The notes: generated from the sequence alone by a model not told the origin. Positions 1-9,031 are shown, counted from the first letter of the stretch. The stretch is DNA of 20,654 nucleotides from Gonapodya prolifera JEL478 (GCA_001574975.1 KQ965915.1:3284-23937); one strand, 5' to 3'. Program-made: numbers and translations.

Positions 1-359
1 GATAACAGTGGAGCAGAAGGTAGTATTTTGCTCCTAATGATTTATTTTATGCTTACCTGTTCTATTCAAAAATATTGAAGATGCCATTACTGTTCATGCC
101 AAGAAGAATATTCAGCATGCAGACTCTGAGTCTTCTGATGAAGATGAGAAATCTAGTGGGTTACCATTCAATGTTTCACCAAAGTCTTTAACAAACTTTT
201 GGACTTTCAAGGACACCAAGCACACCACCCCAGGAGGGTCCTGGTAGGCCTGCAACAGCTGCAAATGTGCCAAGATCAAAGTCTTTGGGTGCTAGGAACA
301 AGCGTAAGAAGGGCACAGATGATGAGGGAAGTGGTAGAAAGTTGAGAACTAGGAAATAA
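1..359 (+). pseudogene. 3' end of an unrecognised gene, spliced, with an apparent frameshift
   Basis: This is the tail of a gene entering from the left. An exon ending at 19 (GAAG|GTAGTA) joins, across a 61-nt intron (20-80), to an exon starting at 81; the phases agree (phase 1). The joined frame reads an acidic stretch (ADSESSDEDEKSSG) and then NVSPKSLTNFWTFKD. That frame hits TAG at 245-247. The frame one base over picks up at about 213 and reads TPSTPPQEGPGRPATAANV, then a basic tail (RNKRKKG, GRKLRTRK), ending at TAA 357-359. No GT donor near 205-215 would let an intron explain the switch, so I infer a one-base indel, either real decay or an assembly error. The acidic-then-basic low-complexity tail would suit a nuclear protein. 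I do not recognise the family. It could belong to the same mobile or viral unit as the primase gene downstream, but nothing visible proves that. Confidence 0.45.
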
Positions 360-501
360 AATTTACGCAAAGTGTAATCTACTTTTTCTTTTCAATGGAA
401 AAAAAATCCTGTGGTACTGCACAAAGAATTTTGGTCCAGAAGGGGTGGGGGTACTTCTCTCAAACATGGGGGTATCTCTGTACAGGGGGGGTAAGTGAGC
501 C

Positions 502-699
502 ATGGGACAAGGGGAAGTTGTTATGTTCAAAGATTTATATGATGACCCCATGGAAATTGATTATCCTTATCCTCCCAGAAAAAGTAACAAGGGTAGGCAA
601 CATTGTGTAATGTCGTCGTCGTTGCCATTGAAAAGAAAGATTAAATTCAGGGGAACAAATCTTGGCCCACGAAACATCACAGGAGACATTGACATGTGA
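502..699 (+). CDS. Possible small ORF, 65 codons
   Basis: ATG at 502, stop at 697-699. The protein is polar, with an acidic-aromatic beginning (FKDLYDDPMEIDYPYPP) and a basic middle (LKRKIKFRG). It has no signal peptide or membrane segment, and I recognise no family. It lies between the broken gene end at 359 and the primase ORF at 816. The same stretch is open on the minus strand (747-535), so it may simply be the leader of the primase transcript. It is listed because the codon pattern is coding-like and the gap would otherwise be unexplained. Confidence 0.25.
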   Translation: MGQGEVVMFKDLYDDPMEIDYPYPPRKSNKGRQHCVMSSSLPLKRKIKFRGTNLGPRNITGDIDM

Positions 700-815
700 A
701 AGATCAGAGATCGGATCCAAAATGTTGGTCTCGGATTCTGAGATCAATCAAGAAATCACACAGATCGAGTCCATAAAAGCATGACTTTTTTTCTCATTTT
801 CTACGATAGACAGAA

Positions 816-2543
816 ATGTCTATTCAAGAACACTTTGCAAAATATTGGGAACTTGGCTGGGTTGCTTTTCCAATTTCTCTCAGCTGGAACATTTCAAAAA
901 ACAAAAAGGATCTCAATCCTCCAAAGGATTGGCAGAAGCTGGACGTTGAGTCAGCAAAGCTGCTCTCACCAAAGGGAGCCATTGCACTTCAGACGGGGCC
1001 GCTCTCTGGCATTGTCGTTGTCGACATTGATGATGTTGAGGCATGGCAAAAGTTCCTTGTTGACAAAGGCCAAGATGCACCCAAAACGGTAACTGCACGC
1101 TCACAGCGCGGTGGACTTCACTTCTACTTCCGCTGGACAGAAGAGTTGGGAGATTTGAAGTCAACCAGTGCGCTTCTCAGAGGTTGTGCCGACATACGAT
1201 CAACTGGGGGAATGATCATTGCACCTCCAAGTTCGTTTCAGGTTCCTGGTGAGCATGATCGTAGGCGATACACTTGGATTGAAGGAAAAGCACCCTGGGA
1301 CAGGTGGCTGGCAGATATGCCACTTTGGCTTGCACAAGCTCTTCGCAAAAGCCTCGCTGTTCACCACAATGGCAAGACCCAAGGTGTCAAGAGCACAGCA
1401 GTGCTAGATGGTCCAGACATGGCGCCGACTCCAGACACTGTCAAATCTTATATTGCCCAGCACTATGGTGTACTCACATTGTACATTGGTGGCACCAAAT
1501 GGCTTGGTGATAAAGAAGGGTACGCCATTTCAACCACAATGCTTGACTGCATGTTTAAAATGGAGCCGCACAAAAGCAATCGACAGTACTTTTATGTCAG
1601 TTTTGATGGCAATATGTCTCGTTGCTGCCATGATGGAGACTGTTGCGAGAAAAAGTGGGGTCCAAGGAAAATTCCTGTTGATCTTATCAGGGCATTGGAA
1701 GCACTGTTCCCTTGTCAGCCTGCTCTTGATGCTGAGCTTATTGACGACGCCTGTCAAGAAGCTGTATCACTGGTCAATGACGTGCACCCCAGAAATGAAG
1801 GTATGACTATGGTCCATAAAAGGACGGCACATGCTTTTGAAGGACCTCTCGAATCATACTTTGGTCGAAAGGCGTGCCTTCTGTGTGGAAGAGGCAGACT
1901 CGTGGCCATCACAAACAGAGAGGGTCTCTCCATACAATGTGATGATGTACAATGCGGTTATCAATCACCCCCGATTGGAGCAACGCCTATTCCGGTTGAA
2001 AGGTACAAAAGACTTGGCAAGTTTTATATTCATGTGAAACAACAAATCAATGTTACCGTCTCTGCAGGGCCAAGTGCATCTTGGATTGATTTTGCCAACG
2101 AATCACATGCTTTCATTCCGGAAGATGATGATCTTAACCGATCTCTCCTGTACGCTCTCAGTGGCATTCATGAAAGCGTTGCAAAATTTGTTGCCAAGGT
2201 GGCCCCGAACGAAGTTGCCTTTGTTGACCATTCGTGGTGGTCATTTGAGAACCATAGGTGGATTGAGACAAGTGAAAGCGAAGCAATTGAGAAGACGATT
2301 GGTGCAAGTGCCGTCTATGAATACTTTGGGAGGGCTTTTGAATATTACCAACAAGAAGCAAGAACCCATCCAGACCAAAGTGGAATCGTGCAAAAGGCAA
2401 AATGGGTTCGAGAAACACTAACTCAGCTTGGAAAAACACCATATCGAAAAAAGTCATGGATCAACTCGAAGCTCACTACAGACGAGTCGGTCGAAAGTTT
2501 ATTGATCTTCGGGATTTTATCCGGTCTGAGTTTTCTAGAGTGA
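816..2543 (+). CDS. Virus/plasmid-type primase-polymerase with UL52-like zinc motif and D5_N-like region; helicase missing
   Basis: Predicted DNA primase-polymerase that would make primers for replication of a virus or mobile element. The N-terminal domain (about residues 5-170) matches the bifunctional primase/polymerase (AEP) fold: YWELGWVAFPI, the metal-binding D70-x-D72 in GIVVVDID, H102 in RGGLHFYF, and D126/R128 in DIRSTGGMIIAPPS. Residues 245-277 carry C245, H252 (in PHKSN), C271 and C276, resembling the UL52/PrimPol zinc finger. A second ribbon has C354, C357, C375 and C380. Residues 450-490 (WWSFENHRWIET) resemble the D5_N domain that precedes superfamily 3 helicases in nucleocytoplasmic large DNA viruses. 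The frame stops at residue 575 with no Walker A motif, so it is shorter than a full D5-type primase-helicase. It is intronless, unlike its neighbours. ATG 816 was chosen because the fold begins right after it. Domain order is family knowledge; viral origin is inference. Confidence 0.8.
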   Translation: MSIQEHFAKYWELGWVAFPISLSWNISKNKKDLNPPKDWQKLDVESAKLLSPKGAIALQTGPLSGIVVVDIDDVEAWQKFLVDKGQDAPKTVTARSQRGGLHFYFRWTEELGDLKSTSALLRGCADIRSTGGMIIAPPSSFQVPGEHDRRRYTWIEGKAPWDRWLADMPLWLAQALRKSLAVHHNGKTQGVKSTAVLDGPDMAPTPDTVKSYIAQHYGVLTLYIGGTKWLGDKEGYAISTTMLDCMFKMEPHKSNRQYFYVSFDGNMSRCCHDGDCCEKKWGPRKIPVDLIRALEALFPCQPALDAELIDDACQEAVSLVNDVHPRNEGMTMVHKRTAHAFEGPLESYFGRKACLLCGRGRLVAITNREGLSIQCDDVQCGYQSPPIGATPIPVERYKRLGKFYIHVKQQINVTVSAGPSASWIDFANESHAFIPEDDDLNRSLLYALSGIHESVAKFVAKVAPNEVAFVDHSWWSFENHRWIETSESEAIEKTIGASAVYEYFGRAFEYYQQEARTHPDQSGIVQKAKWVRETLTQLGKTPYRKKSWINSKLTTDESVESLLIFGILSGLSFLE

Positions 2544-2596
2544 ACACGCTCAGCCATTTCCGTTTTCCCTCTCCTGTTCTTTGTGCCTCATGTTGA
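2447..2596 (+). other. -1 frame continuation of the primase ORF after an A AAA AAG heptamer
   Basis: The zero frame reads CGA AAA AAG TCA at 2445-2456, so 2447-2453 is A AAA AAG in slippery register. From 2453 the -1 frame reads VMDQLEAHYRRVGRKFIDL and on to RDFIRSEFSRVNTLS, stopping at 2594-2596. This looks more like D5_N-type helical protein than the zero-frame end (INSKLTTDESVES...). The alternatives are a missing A in a homopolymer (decay or sequencing error) or true -1 frameshifting. Either way the authentic protein probably continued in this frame. A further coding-like stretch in a third frame (LLFFVPHVDPKPQ, DGDMRLYAFSQVQ; about 2564-2654) hints at a second indel. After that all frames close quickly. 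Confidence 0.5.
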
Positions 2597-2654
2597 TCCA
2601 AAGCCCCAGGTGGATGGAGACATGAGGTTATATGCATTCTCACAAGTCCAAAGA

Positions 2655-2999
2655 TGAACCAACAAGACCGTCGTTAGAGGGAATTGGAAGGTAGCGAAGG
2701 ATTTGATTCTTCCTGCATGGAGAGTTAGCTGAACGGTGGAGGTGGATGCCAGAACTTGAAACGGCGAGAGAATTTGTCCTAAAATGAGGATTTGCCAGAT
2801 TCGACGCAATGAGCTACTCTCCAGAAAATGGGTACACTTCAGACGCTTAATCCATCGATCGGGAGCGTTGAGGGCCCCTCCCTCATGCCTCAAGGCACCA
2901 AGTGATACTGTTTTCCGAGCGATCCCCGAAATAGTTCTGCACAATTTTTAGGCGCATCCGAGCATTAAATGACGCACAAAGCGGCTCGGAGCTCCTCAG
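2655..2999. other. Intergenic stretch after the primase relic
   Basis: No convincing gene. The + frame that carries DGDMRLYAFSQVQ is interrupted by several TGA codons here, compatible with further decay of the primase region but also with chance. The minus-strand open frame at 2944-2588 has an antisense-like composition, and I treat it as a shadow. The right end should contain the promoter of the small secreted-protein gene; I saw no clear TATA box. Confidence 0.4.
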
Positions 3000-3561
3000 A
3001 TGCTGCCCATGGCGCGCGCGCTGCACACGCTGGCACTCGCGGTTCTCCTCGCACTGTTCGCACACGCATCGGCCACCTTCACTCCCTACAAGGGAACACC
3101 GCAAGCGCGAGGTTACGTTCACGTTTCAAAGGTGAGGGCTCGAAAATGTAGTGGGTCCACGTTCCTTCCTGGAGTGTTCCCCAGGAATGTCCTCCACTCG
3201 ATGATGCAGAAAAGGTTGGAGGGCCACATGGGTGCAACCAACTGGAACAGTCTCGTTCTCTGCGCAGCAGACGGACCTCAACGCGGCTCCGTTTGGATAT
3301 AAAGGGAATTCTAGCGCGACAGGACCAACAACAACTACGAAGCAAACAGGACCAACTGGAGCAGTCGCTCCCAATGGTGCCGGAAAAGGTGAGCGCATTA
3401 TTAGTTTGTTTGAGGGGTTGTTCTGAAGTTTTCGTTCATCCACAGCTTTGTACAATCCCATGTTGCTTGCGGTTGCTGGAGTTTTAGGAATTCATCGAGC
3501 TGTTATTGTGAGCACTTATATTGTGGAAAAAAATTCCCAATATACATGTTTTTGTTCTTAG
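3000..3561 (+). CDS. Small secreted protein, possibly GPI-anchored; 3 exons
   Basis: Exon 1 (3000-3131) begins MLPMARALHTLALAVLLALF and ends the signal-like region at AHASA, a typical signal peptide with cleavage near residue 25. Intron 1 is 3132-3267 (GTGAGG...CGCAG), exon 2 is 3268-3388, intron 2 is 3389-3445 (GTGAGC...CACAG) and exon 3 starts at 3446. The phases agree (0, then 1). The mature part is short, with a Thr/Gly/Pro-rich segment (NSSATGPTTTTKQTGPTGAV), followed by a hydrophobic C-terminal stretch (MLLAVAGVLGIHRAVI) after NGAGK, which fits a GPI-attachment signal. The frame stops at TAG 3559-3561. An alternative third intron (3508-3561, GTGAGC...CTTAG) would replace the tail and end at 3649-3651. 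Role unknown; a cell-surface or secreted location is inferred from signal and tail only. Confidence 0.6.
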
Positions 3562-3651
3562 CTGATTTTACAAACTGTGACATGCCATGAGGTTGATTGC
3601 TTTCGAGGACAGGCTACTCGCACACTCCATTCACACCGCCTCCCCAAATAA

Positions 3652-4044
3652 ATATCGCCTTAAAGACATTGGTTTCTGGCGCTCTAATGATCGATGTACA
3701 CACTTCCGGCTTAGAGGCGTTCGATTTGTTTAGCCCCGCAGGCACCATCCTCAAGGGTGCAAACAATTTTTTTCCGAGGCTCATATGTCGAATAGCAAAA
3801 GAATAAGTCACGTGTCTACATATCATGAGATTCCCAAAAGGGACAATGCACACTCCGCGTATCGCTACAAAGCCCGTATCGAGGCGCCTTGTACATGAAG
3901 TAACACTGACAGATGACGCCCATGGTCACCGTTCCATAAATAAGAAAGTTGTGGATCCGGAACCGATGTTTCCGAATGTTTCTGAAAAGGATTTAAATGT
4001 TTAAGTTCAGCAAAATGTGTTTGTGGCAAGATGGAACGCTTTGC
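3652..4044. other. Intergenic stretch between converging genes
   Basis: This holds the 3' flanks of the secreted-protein gene (+) and the membrane-protein gene (-). Short open frames at 3597-3806 (+) and 3853-3614 (-) have no coding character beyond length. I see no RNA gene or repeat. Confidence 0.4.
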
Positions 4045-6613
4045 TTACTTCCAACAGAGTTGAAAAGGAAGCTTGGAGAAGTAGTTTGTGCTCATTTGTA
4101 AAAATAAGTGATCCGATATCAGAAAGCAGACAAGCTGCGTGAGGATCTTGAGAGGTCGGGGTACATAGAGGAAAATGCATCGTGCACCCAATGTTCGAAC
4201 GTCACCGACACTTCGTACTCACAAGCTGCCAGACCGGAACAGTCGAGTCAAGTCCATGGAATGCAAACACTTCTCTATGCGGTCTCATCCAGGAATTCAC
4301 TAGGGTGTGCACAATGTGAGCACGTCTCGCGACTTCGTGATATCTCTCAAGGAACCGGGTCCACAAATCAGACCTACAAATTGGTGTGAAAATAACAGCT
4401 GCCGTTTCCAGTATCATTTCGTACGACAGTTCCTGCACATAAAAAGGTAAATTTACACCGACGCCGTGAACGATCCAAGTGGGACGGGATGCACTCACCG
4501 TGGCCACCATGAACTTGACGGCCTCGTACCGATCCTCCACAACCACATCGACCTCAATATTTTCCACCACGCTCGTCGCGTTGTTATTCGACACCGCGCC
4601 ATTGGTGCTTGCGTGGCGGCTCGAATTTCGCGTGGCCGAGGTGGACTCGGACAGGTGGTTCAAGTTCAGGACGCGTTCAGCGGCCGAGTTGACGAACACG
4701 CCGCGGTAGATGATGGTGGAGCGCCAAAAAAATTTGAACACGGAAACGCCAATCACGCTGAACAGCTGCACCCATCACCCCGGTCAGAATGGCTTCCCTA
4801 TCGGAGCGGAGCTGTCTTGGCAAGACTCGACTCACCATGGCGTCAAAGGAGGTAATTGAAGTGATGGCCATCATCCCAGAGACCACTTTGTGCAGTTGCG
4901 CGTGGGCGAGAACGAGCACCGGTAGTACACCAATCTTTCGTGTTAAATGACGGTGCGACCATGCTCTGCCAGAGGCGAAAGGAAAGGTGATGGTGTTGCT
5001 TGGAAAGCCCAAAAGTTAAAAAGTAAGCATCATCTCTCACCTCAGTGGCGCGAAAACAAGCAGCTCGAAATACGCCGGATGCACCGCCAACCTCCATATG
5101 ATCTGCCACTGCACCTCAAGCGAGGCGTATATGGGCAGCAGAAACACGCAGTACACGAGCGCCGAGATGGCGACGAGGCACTCTGCGAGGACGAACACGA
5201 CGGCGTAGAAGATGCGCGCGCGCTGGTAGGATGAGGGGTCTTTCCGAAGTTTCTCGAGGTTGGGCATGAAGGCGACGATGCGCGGGGATGAGCACATGCT
5301 GTACCCGAAGCAGACGATTATGAAGGTTAGGGCGAGGACGATGAAGTCTTTTGGGGTCGCGTGGGTGTGTGTGGAGTGTTGGTTTCGTTTCGAGAGCGGG
5401 TGAGGTTAGGTGAGGATTGGTGTGAGAACGTCTCGCCAAACGGAATGGCCCATCGGGTACGCTCCGCGCAGCCCTTACCGATGTAGTAGAACCAAAAGGG
5501 CAAATCTGTCAGCACGGTCAGCAAGACCAAGGCCCCGATTTCAAAGACCGCTGCGATAAGGATGGCGACCCAGAACCAGGTTCGGAAGACCGCAGGCACG
5601 CCGTTGACGACGACAAACTGCGGTGTGGTGTGGAGTGTGGAAGAAAATCAGCGTACCGTTAGACCTGGGGTTCGCTCCGCGGTATCATTTCGCGCTTCGC
5701 TTCGCGCACATCATTCGCCTCGGGCGGACTCCTCGGTCATCGCTCACGCGCTTAGGCCTCGGTGACCCCTCTCCGCTCCGCTCGCGTCTCCAAACTCACT
5801 TGCACGGCCTCGTACCCAATGAGAAAAAACGTGAACCCGACGATGCACAAGAGCGTGAACGACTCCTCGTTGATGTTCTTGCTGTCGGACGGGTCGGACC
5901 ATGTGCCGAGAGAGATTATTTTGATCATGGCGATGGCGCAGGCAGCGATGACGCCCCTATTCGTTGTTGGGTGGTAGATGATTCGTCTTAGGGAACAGTT
6001 TTGTTGCGGAGGGAGCGCCCTTCGCCTGTCGTCTCAAGAGTCAACTCACGCTAATACTATGATCTCGAGGTGGATTCTATCATTCAGTGGGAGGGGTGGA
6101 AATGGTGGAAATAGTACCCGAAACTCAATACGTCTGATGACAAGAATCAGCGGGCTCACGAGGACTCGGTACGCACCCTGCGACAAGCCGAGTACTCGTC
6201 TTGTCCACGAGCGCAAGCGAGTCCAGGCTGAACATGTACCTGTCCTGATTTCGAATGCTGCGCCGGCCTGACGTTCCATTCATCGTTCCCACTGCCGATC
6301 CCGTTCCCGCTCCTTGTTCGAGAACGCTCTGCTGCTGACTCAACGTGGTTGGGATTTCCAGCATCGAGACCTGTCTGGATCGCTCAATGACAGGGACGAC
6401 GAACGACTCGGACCCCTTTGCTCCTAGACTGGAGCCGCGCTTGAGCATGACGCCCAGGTCCGGTGTCTCAACCCTGGATCCCGCATTTGAGCCGCGCTTG
6501 AGGCTGCCACCCCCGACCAGATTGTCTGGTGGACGGGTTGAGTGAGGGGTTAATCCGTCTGCGGAATCGAACGACGTCTCCTGGAAGGATCGCTGTTCGT
6601 TGGACGACGACAT
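4045..6613 (-). CDS. Polytopic membrane protein (about 7 TM) with Ser-rich N-terminal region; 9 exons
   Basis: Exons, read on the minus strand: 6613-6240, 6133-6050, 5956-5800, 5617-5479, 5347-5041, 4965-4836, 4765-4499, 4432-4223, 4146-4045. All donors are GT (mostly GTGAGT/GTGAGA/GTAAGG), all acceptors AG, every phase agrees, and the total is 589 codons plus stop. An upstream in-frame TGA supports the start at 6613. Residues 1-125 are polar and Ser/Gly-rich, with two LKRGS repeats that look like basophilic kinase sites. About seven hydrophobic helices follow (near 144-166, 187-205, 219-241, 245-269, 298-326, 366-380, 385-410). A polar Ser/Asn-rich loop and a less hydrophobic tail come after. 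The layout resembles a receptor or transporter, but I recognise no family signature such as DRY or an RGS domain. The C-terminal exon is the least certain: without its intron the frame would end at 4202. Confidence 0.65.
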
Positions 6614-7708
6614 GGACTCAGTCAGAGAGTCAGAGTGCCAGTCTAGATCACTTGGCAGCTCTTGGCGGCGACATCACTCGCACAAGTCGCGTACCTGTTT
6701 GCGGGGACTCTTCGCCGATCAAAGACCTCAGGATGGCGAGCGAAGCAACGTCCCAGGAACCACGCTCAGGCAGCGCGACCGCGTGCTGCTGTGGGGCGCA
6801 TCGGATGGCCTGCCGGGCGGTCGTTCAAAGGAGCAGCGCTTCACTCGGCTTCTGGCTTCTGGAAGTGGAGTGAGATTGAGCACCACCCGTATGAGTCAGA
6901 CTTTTTGATCTTCAAGATGAAATCTTCTCTCTGTAATCACAGCAAATATACATGCAACTAACTTGACAGCTCATTTCTTTCTTTCATCCACCGCATTGCG
7001 GACTCTTGCACAACCTCCAAAACGTATCGTACAACATGCAAATCCCACGAGCAGTCCCGAAGTGCTACGCTTAACCTCTCAAACGAAGCCAAGGGAGTAT
7101 GATATCATGATTTCATTTCACTCCTTTGCATCACAAGCACAACAGTAAAGCGATAAAAAAATTTCCACTATCCCACCCCAGTCTCCCCACTAGTATTAAT
7201 TAACCAGATAAATATCCTCGACTGTATTCCGCGATTGAATCTGCTTCGTTCACATATTTTCCTCCCCTGTCTTCTCCAACGGTTCTTGCGGCTTTCCCTG
7301 CTCTCCGCACACCTCTTCCCGCTTCCCCTTCCCACCTTGAGTCGAATTCCATCCTGCACCGCTTCATACTCTTCCAGTCTTACTATTTTATCGTCCACCG
7401 CGCTGCCGGAAGAGGGGACAAACGTTGGGTGTGTTCGGCAATTTCAGGAGTGACTGTAAGAAAGTATGACAGTGGAAGACGGTTGCATGGACAAGCTGTG
7501 GACTCATCGGAGATCAAAAACGTGGCAGAGCCTAGATGAGATTGTTTATGGCAACTAGGACCAGCAGAAACTTTCGTCTCCTCATCAACTCACATTTCGC
7601 ACGAGTTCTCATTTCTGACGCCTGCAGTGCTTTGCAACTTTCGCCGGCACAAAGGATGCCACTGAGCCGTCCTTGATAAAACCGTCCCATTTATAATCAC
7701 TGTTCAAA
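6614..7708. other. 1.1 kb with no convincing gene
   Basis: The first part is the 5' flank of the minus-strand membrane-protein gene. Three overlapping + frames between 6529 and 6961 are Arg/Ser-rich and lie antisense to that flank, and I read them as shadows. A minus frame at 7398-7168 starts with DDKIVRLEEYEAVQDGIRLK and turns very basic; it could be an exon but has no supporting splice context. The right end should hold the promoter of the + gene starting at 7709. TATAAT-like bases at about 7691-7696 are not strong enough to call. Confidence 0.4.
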
Positions 7709-8755
7709 ATGCAGGACTTCATCTCCACAGAGACCAACTGTAAGTGGGGAAGCAATATATCAAAAACTTGGACTTTGTAAGCTCACAAGACTATGGCATG
7801 TACCTTGGTTCTTGCATGGGTGGGCGCATCCAACGGGGGAGGAACAGCTCCAATTGGTTTAGGCTGTCGTGCGATGAAACAAACGAGACGGGAGAGAGGA
7901 GTATTCTTTTATTGAATTCACTTCACAAGAATTGGATGGAAAACAGATTGGCGGAGAGCGAATTGTGGGAATCGCCTTTGCAAAACGGAAGGACGAGCAT
8001 GAGCCACGAGTGTTACTGCCGATTCAGGAAAGCACTTCTCCGACTCACCTTGCGCATCTAATTCTTGTTTCATCATCGGAGATTCTATACCACTTGATTT
8101 TGATAGCAGTCAGTCTCTTTATACTCTCACTCTCCAACCGAAAGTATCTGCCTGAACGAGATGTTTTACGGAGACAGGTTGCTCGATGGTATGACACTTC
8201 TGGCAGCTTTTGCCTTCGGCATCACAACTTTATTGTCCTAATTTTCCGTGCAGGGGTAGATGAGGCATGGCCAGACCAGTCCAAGTCCGCCGAGGAGGCT
8301 GCTACCAACCCCTCTGAAGATTTACCCAAGAGGCGAAAGTAAAAGCAACGGGTTGCCAACAATAAACGTGAGTATACCCTATTTTCACTTCCAGGACTTT
8401 TTATGAACAAGAACACGTTCCAGATGGAGGTTTGGCGCTTGCAGTGCCGGTAAGTGCATCATAATTGGGAATACTTGACGTTTACGTTTCCTTATACTCT
8501 CTTTCCCTTAGCCGTCTTCTCCTGACACGCAGTGAGACGTTTCAGACGGGGATTCGGCACTTGCGGTACTCGTAAGTGAACAGTTATTGGAATCCTTGAC
8601 GTTTACTTATGTAATAGTTCCCTTTCCCTCAGCTGTCTGCCCCTGACACGCACCCGCAACACCGAGACAACCAGACCACGGAGAAAGGAGTTTTTACGGA
8701 TCTTCATGACACTTGTGTTGGTTTTATTAAAAGTTACTTTCCAGATGTGGACTAA
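7709..8755 (+). CDS. Unrecognised protein, multi-exon, with a tandemly duplicated exon
   Basis: Best model: exons 7709-7739, 7782-7900, 7947-8066, 8107-8188, 8254-8338, 8395-8449 and 8633-8755, with consistent phases and 204 codons before TAA 8753-8755. Donors include GTAAGT, GTATTC, GTATGA and GTAAAA. The 40-nt intron at 8067-8106 is the weakest call. Coding-like blocks include GGERIVGIAFAKRKDEHEPR, NEMFYGDRLLDGVDEAWPDQ, AEEAATNPSEDLPKRRK and VGFIKSYFPDVD. No signal peptide or known domain is seen. Between the last two exons lies an extra exon (8512-8571), a duplicate of the preceding one that contains TGA; skipping it keeps the frame. The end (SYFPDV) may splice on into the kinase gene that starts about 280 nt later, making this the N-terminal half of one protein. 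Function unknown. Confidence 0.45.
8395..8632 (+). repeat. Tandem duplication of an exon-intron unit (about 122 bp, two copies)
   Basis: Copy 1 has exon end 8395-8449 and intron 8450-8511; copy 2 has exon 8512-8571 and intron 8572-8632. Both donors read GTAAGTG, 122 bp apart. Both introns share TTGG(G)AAT, CTTGACGTTTAC and a CCCTTTCCC-type tract before CTTAG/CCTCAG. The encoded peptides align: QEHVPDGGLALAVP with Q(stop)DVSDGDSALAVL. The next exon begins LSAPDT, where copy 2 begins PSSPDT, so the duplicated unit spans the exon-intron-exon junction. The codon GAA of copy 1 is TGA in copy 2. Confidence 0.75.
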
Positions 8756-9031
8756 AAACAGCTTAAGAATGTAACGAAGGTGAAAGGTGAGACTAGCGAA
8801 ATTTTGTTGTTTCCTTGAACTCCAGGATGTATTTGATTTCTTCACGGACAGGTCCCATTGATGCTGCTGCGCTCATGTCGACGTTAGATCACTTCAAGTC
8901 AAAAGAACAATCCAACGAAGTATCAATATGTCTCTCTGGAAATTACTTTGTGGTTCACTTCCGATGGGAAGAGCACGTCTTCTTGAACTCCAGCTTAAGC
9001 TCACTCCCTTAGAACTGGATGGTCTTTATAG
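8756..9031 (+). other. Probable exon material linking the upstream gene to the kinase gene
   Basis: Coding-like segments appear in three + frames here. 8815-9012 reads GPIDAAALMSTLDHFKSKEQ. A -1 alternative from ATG 8928 reads MSLWKLLCGSLPMGRARLLE. A possible short exon follows the acceptor at about 8825 (AACTCCAG|GATGTATTTG; DVFDFFTD), in phase with a cryptic donor at GAT|GTGGAC just before the stop at 8753. I could not choose among them. Either there is a 5' leader exon for the kinase gene or the two models are one gene. Confidence 0.3.

Noticed and set aside
2588-2944. 118-codon minus-strand ORF downstream of the primase
   Set aside because: No splice context or domain; opposite to the decayed + frame.
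2543-3000. SF3 helicase C-terminal half of the primase
   Set aside because: Looked for a GxxxxGKS/T-like Walker A in all + frames after 2543 and found none.
7168-7398. Minus-strand ORF starting DDKIVRLEEYEAVQDG as a gene
   Set aside because: The first 20 residues look protein-like, but the rest is very basic and no splice or start context supports it.
8815-9012. ORF beginning MYLISSRTGPIDAAALMSTL as an independent gene
   Set aside because: Competing + frames in the same stretch are equally protein-like; kept only as possible exon material.
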